NCBI GenBank assembly: GCA_025041175.1
Contig: JAKCFJ010000001.1
Span: 62,001 to 126,000 of the forward strand
Origin: Halobacteriales archaeon YIM A00010
GTDB lineage: Archaea; Halobacteriota; Halobacteria; Halobacteriales; Haloarculaceae
Length of the DNA stretch: 64,000 bases
Direction of reading: 5' to 3'
Positions within the stretch are counted from its first letter, which is position 1, and the number at the start of each line of letters is the position of its first letter. The translations under genes and the position numbers were made by a program. A model generated the notes under the pieces. That model was not told the DNA's origin, searched no databases, and was given only the letters and a program-made list of their open reading frames with translations. Positions 61,681 through 64,000 of this stretch are shown here, piece after piece.

Positions 61681-63381
61681 ATGGCAGATAAACGAGGCGG
61701 AACAGGAGGCCAGACAGGCGGGACGCGTCGAACGTTTCTCAAGGCTGTCGCGGCGACGGGAGCGATCGTGGGGGTTGGAGGGATCACAGCCGCACAGGAG
61801 GAGCGAGCGTTCGAACTCGGAGGCGTAACCCCCGGTTGGGAGGGGCGCACACCGTCGTCCATCGAGGGAGAGACGAATCCGACGTTAGCGCTCGAGGCGG
61901 GGGAAACGTACGAGATCACGTGGGAGAACGTCGACGGACAGCCCCACGACATCGTTATCCTCGACGCGAACGGGGAGGAGCTTGTCGGGACGGAGATCAT
62001 CGAGGAGCAGGGAGCGACCCAGACCCTCGAATTCGAGGCGACCGAGGAGATGGCCGAATACTACTGCTCGGTCCATCCCTCCTCGATGCGCGGCGACGTA
62101 CAGATCGGTGATGCCGAGGATCCGGGTGACGACGACGAGCCGTTCATTCCGGAGGGACCAACTGTCGGATTGGAGACGGTCGCGGAGGGATTGGTCTCAC
62201 CAACGAGCCTCGTGGTTGCCGAGGAGGAGCGAGACCGGCGGTTCATCACGGATCAGACGGGCCAGATCTACGTACACGGTTCCGACGGCGTGGCGGCGGA
62301 GCCGTTCATGGATATCAGCGATCAACTCGTCGATGTGGGCGAGGACGGCTTCGACGAGCGTGGGCTGCTCGGGCTCGCGTTCCACCCCGATTTCGCGGCA
62401 AACCGCAGGTTCTACGTCCGGTACAGCGCGCCCAACCGGGACGGGACGCCGGAGGACTACGACCACACGTTCGTCCTGTCGGAGTTCCAGGCAACCGAGG
62501 ATCTGGATCGGGGGGTTCCAGACACCGAACGGGTGCTGCTCGAAATCCCGGAGCCCCAGTTCAACCACAACGCCGGCAGTATCGTGTTCGGTCCGGACGG
62601 CTACCTCCACGTTTCGGTCGGGGACGGTGGTGACGGCGACGATACGGGGCTCGGCCACGTCGACGATTGGTACGACGGGAACGAGGGCGGAAACGGCCAA
62701 GACGTCACCGAAAATCTGCTCGGGAGCATTCTCCGTCTCGACGTCGATGGCTGTGAGGACCCCTACGCCATCCCTGACGATAACCCGCTCGTCGGAACCG
62801 AGGGGCTCGAGGAGCAGTACGCGTGGGGGTTGCGCAATCCGTGGGGACTGTCGTTCAACGACGGCGAGCTGTTTGCTGCCGATGTGGGACAGGAGCTCTT
62901 CGAGGAGGTCAACATCATCGAGAAGGGCGGCAACTACGGCTGGAACATCAAAGAGGGGTCGCGCTGTTTCAGTACCGATAGCCCCGAAGCGCCACCGGAA
63001 GACTGTCCGAGCGAGACGCCGGGAGACGTTCGCGGTGGCGAGCCGCTGATCGATCCCGTGATCGAGTATCCACACCAACACGAAGGAGAGCCGATCGGCA
63101 TCTCCGTCATCGGTGGATACGTGTACTCGAACGACACCGTTCCCGGTCTCCAGGACGCGTACGTCTTTGGCGACGTGAACAGCGCGCTGTTCGCCGCCGC
63201 ACGCCCGGACAATGACGACGATCAGTGGTCGATGGAACAGCTCGTCGTCGATCCTGAATTCGACCGGTACGTTCTCGCGTTCGGCCGCGGCCACGACGGC
63301 GAGCTGTACGTCCTGTCCAACGACAGCGGGTTCATCGAGGGGGAAACCGGCGCGGTACACAGGATCGTCCCCGCCGAGTGA
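61681..63381 (+). CDS. Cupredoxin-PQQ sugar dehydrogenase fusion, Tat-exported
   Basis: A 566-residue secreted redox enzyme. A twin-arginine signal (TRRTFLKAVAATGAIVGVGG, residues 15-34) is followed by a halocyanin-like blue-copper domain (about 45-145) whose ligands are H89, C129, H132 and M136 (GQPHDI; YYCSVHPSSMRG). The rest is a beta-propeller glucose/sorbosone dehydrogenase domain with LLGLAFHPDF (catalytic-type H235), FGPDGYLHVSVGDGGDGDD and YAWGLRNPWGLSF. It probably oxidises aldoses with PQQ and passes electrons to its own copper centre. A TATA-like TTTATTAGATATTCAAATAA precedes it. Confidence 0.88.
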   Translation: MADKRGGTGGQTGGTRRTFLKAVAATGAIVGVGGITAAQEERAFELGGVTPGWEGRTPSSIEGETNPTLALEAGETYEITWENVDGQPHDIVILDANGEELVGTEIIEEQGATQTLEFEATEEMAEYYCSVHPSSMRGDVQIGDAEDPGDDDEPFIPEGPTVGLETVAEGLVSPTSLVVAEEERDRRFITDQTGQIYVHGSDGVAAEPFMDISDQLVDVGEDGFDERGLLGLAFHPDFAANRRFYVRYSAPNRDGTPEDYDHTFVLSEFQATEDLDRGVPDTERVLLEIPEPQFNHNAGSIVFGPDGYLHVSVGDGGDGDDTGLGHVDDWYDGNEGGNGQDVTENLLGSILRLDVDGCEDPYAIPDDNPLVGTEGLEEQYAWGLRNPWGLSFNDGELFAADVGQELFEEVNIIEKGGNYGWNIKEGSRCFSTDSPEAPPEDCPSETPGDVRGGEPLIDPVIEYPHQHEGEPIGISVIGGYVYSNDTVPGLQDAYVFGDVNSALFAAARPDNDDDQWSMEQLVVDPEFDRYVLAFGRGHDGELYVLSNDSGFIEGETGAVHRIVPAE

Positions 63382-63395
63382 GCACCGGACCGGGA

Positions 63396-64000
63396 CTATC
63401 GATCGCGCACGTTCTGCCCGGTTTTCGCTCCGAACTCGCCGTTTTCGTAGACGATCTCGCCACGGACCATCGTCCATTCGGGGAACACGCCCCGTCGGCC
63501 TTCGAACGGCGTCCAATCGCATTTCGAATGGAGCCGTTCGGCGGTGATTTCGCGCGGCTCGTCCGGGTCGACGAGCACGAGGTCGGCGTCCCGTCCCGCC
63601 TCGATCCGTCCCTTCCGTGGCAGGTCGAACAGCCGCGCCGGATTCGCGGCGGTGAGATCTCGCACCCGCTCGTAGCTCATCCGTCCGGCCCGGGCTTCTT
63701 CCAGGAGCAACGGAAGCGCGGTTTCCACGCCTGGAACGCCGCTGGGTGCGTCCCAGACACCGGCGTCCTTCTCGGATTGCGTGTGGGGTGCGTGGTCGGT
63801 GGCGATCAGATCCACGTCGCCATCTACGACCCGCTCGTACACCGCCTGCCGGCGGTCCTCGCTCCGAAGCGGCGGGTTCATCCGCCCGAACGTGCCCAGC
63901 TCCTCGAGATCAGCCCGGCTGAGGAACATGTGGTGAGGCGTCACTTCACACGTCATTCCTGCGTCGGTGGCGCGATCGATGCCCGCCGGCGTGCTAGTGT
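63396..64000 (-). CDS. pyrC: Dihydroorotase, C-terminal part (cut by window edge)
   Basis: A cyclic amidohydrolase of pyrimidine synthesis, closing carbamoyl-aspartate to dihydroorotate. About 200 codons are visible. Zinc/active-site landmarks: the TPAG...AGMTCEVTPHHMFL stretch (conserved His pair) and DLIATDHAPHTQSEKD (metal-binding Asp and His). MNPPLRSEDRRQA provides the substrate Asn-Pro loop. The N-terminal half, including the first H-x-H motif, lies beyond the right edge; the ATG at 63954-63956 is internal, not the start. Confidence 0.9.
   Translation of the reverse strand, partial: TSTPAGIDRATDAGMTCEVTPHHMFLSRADLEELGTFGRMNPPLRSEDRRQAVYERVVDGDVDLIATDHAPHTQSEKDAGVWDAPSGVPGVETALPLLLEEARAGRMSYERVRDLTAANPARLFDLPRKGRIEAGRDADLVLVDPDEPREITAERLHSKCDWTPFEGRRGVFPEWTMVRGEIVYENGEFGAKTGQNVRDR

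Overview
This 64-kb window comes from a halophilic archaeon (class Halobacteria). The evidence is the strongly acidic proteome at roughly 60-65% G+C, archaeal-only genes (type II glyceraldehyde-3-phosphate dehydrogenase, archaeal SepF, the SAMP-activating E1 UbaA, the archaeal dehydroquinate route with 3-dehydroquinate synthase II and ADH synthase), many haloarchaeal uncharacterised families, Tat-type lipoprotein signals, and translation starts with little leader sequence. I do not name a species. The window is chromosomal in character: mostly housekeeping genes on both strands, no transposase, no CRISPR array and no tRNA or rRNA gene that I could recognise.

Layout. 0-5 kb: start of the RNA ligase RtcB (cut by the window edge), then a trehalose operon otsA-otsB with a HicB-like protein coupled to its end, a 571-bp A+T-rich gap, and a DUF2797 protein. 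5-11 kb: small haloarchaeal proteins, a nitrilase, a divergent pair formed by a MerB-like organomercurial lyase and an HxlR regulator, and a MATE exporter. 11-22 kb: aldehyde dehydrogenase, a lone VapB-type antitoxin, thioesterase, Pcm, two M29-type aminopeptidases, cupin, GAPDH, Hsp20, UbaA and a CNNM/CorC membrane protein. 22-30 kb: a peptide ABC operon on the minus strand, a Bat-type regulator and a cobalamin-binding-like protein. 30-38 kb: an antitoxin with a truncated PIN toxin, sepF, a GcvT/YgfZ protein, a large coiled-coil protein, DUF371, an endonuclease III and a GAF protein. 38-46 kb: an aromatic amino acid region (DHQ synthase II; trpC-trpB-trpA-ADH synthase as one operon) interrupted by a HAD hydrolase, a lipoprotein serpin and an isochorismatase-family hydrolase. 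46-54 kb: a small secreted acidic peptide, an AN1-rhomboid protease overlapping endonuclease V, SDR plus glycerate kinase, an ArsA/Get3 ATPase, an aminotransferase and CinA. 54-64 kb: a second peptide ABC operon with an unusually enlarged double ATPase, a cupredoxin-PQQ sugar dehydrogenase fusion, and the 3' part of dihydroorotase.

The most distinctive signal outside the genes is a family of short (about 100-112 bp) elements with terminal inverted repeats of the form ATACTGTCGG...CCGACAGTAT. They occur at five loci. One copy is inserted inside another, most copies lie at gene 3' ends, and in three loci the element end supplies the TGA stop codon of the neighbouring gene. They look like non-autonomous mobile (MITE-like) elements that may also act in transcription termination. 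Other points of interest are an inverted repeat bracketing the merB/hxlR promoters, a 45-bp duplication at the 3' end of an aminopeptidase gene, a repeated insertion in the ABC ATPase, and several enzymes with altered active-site or cluster motifs.
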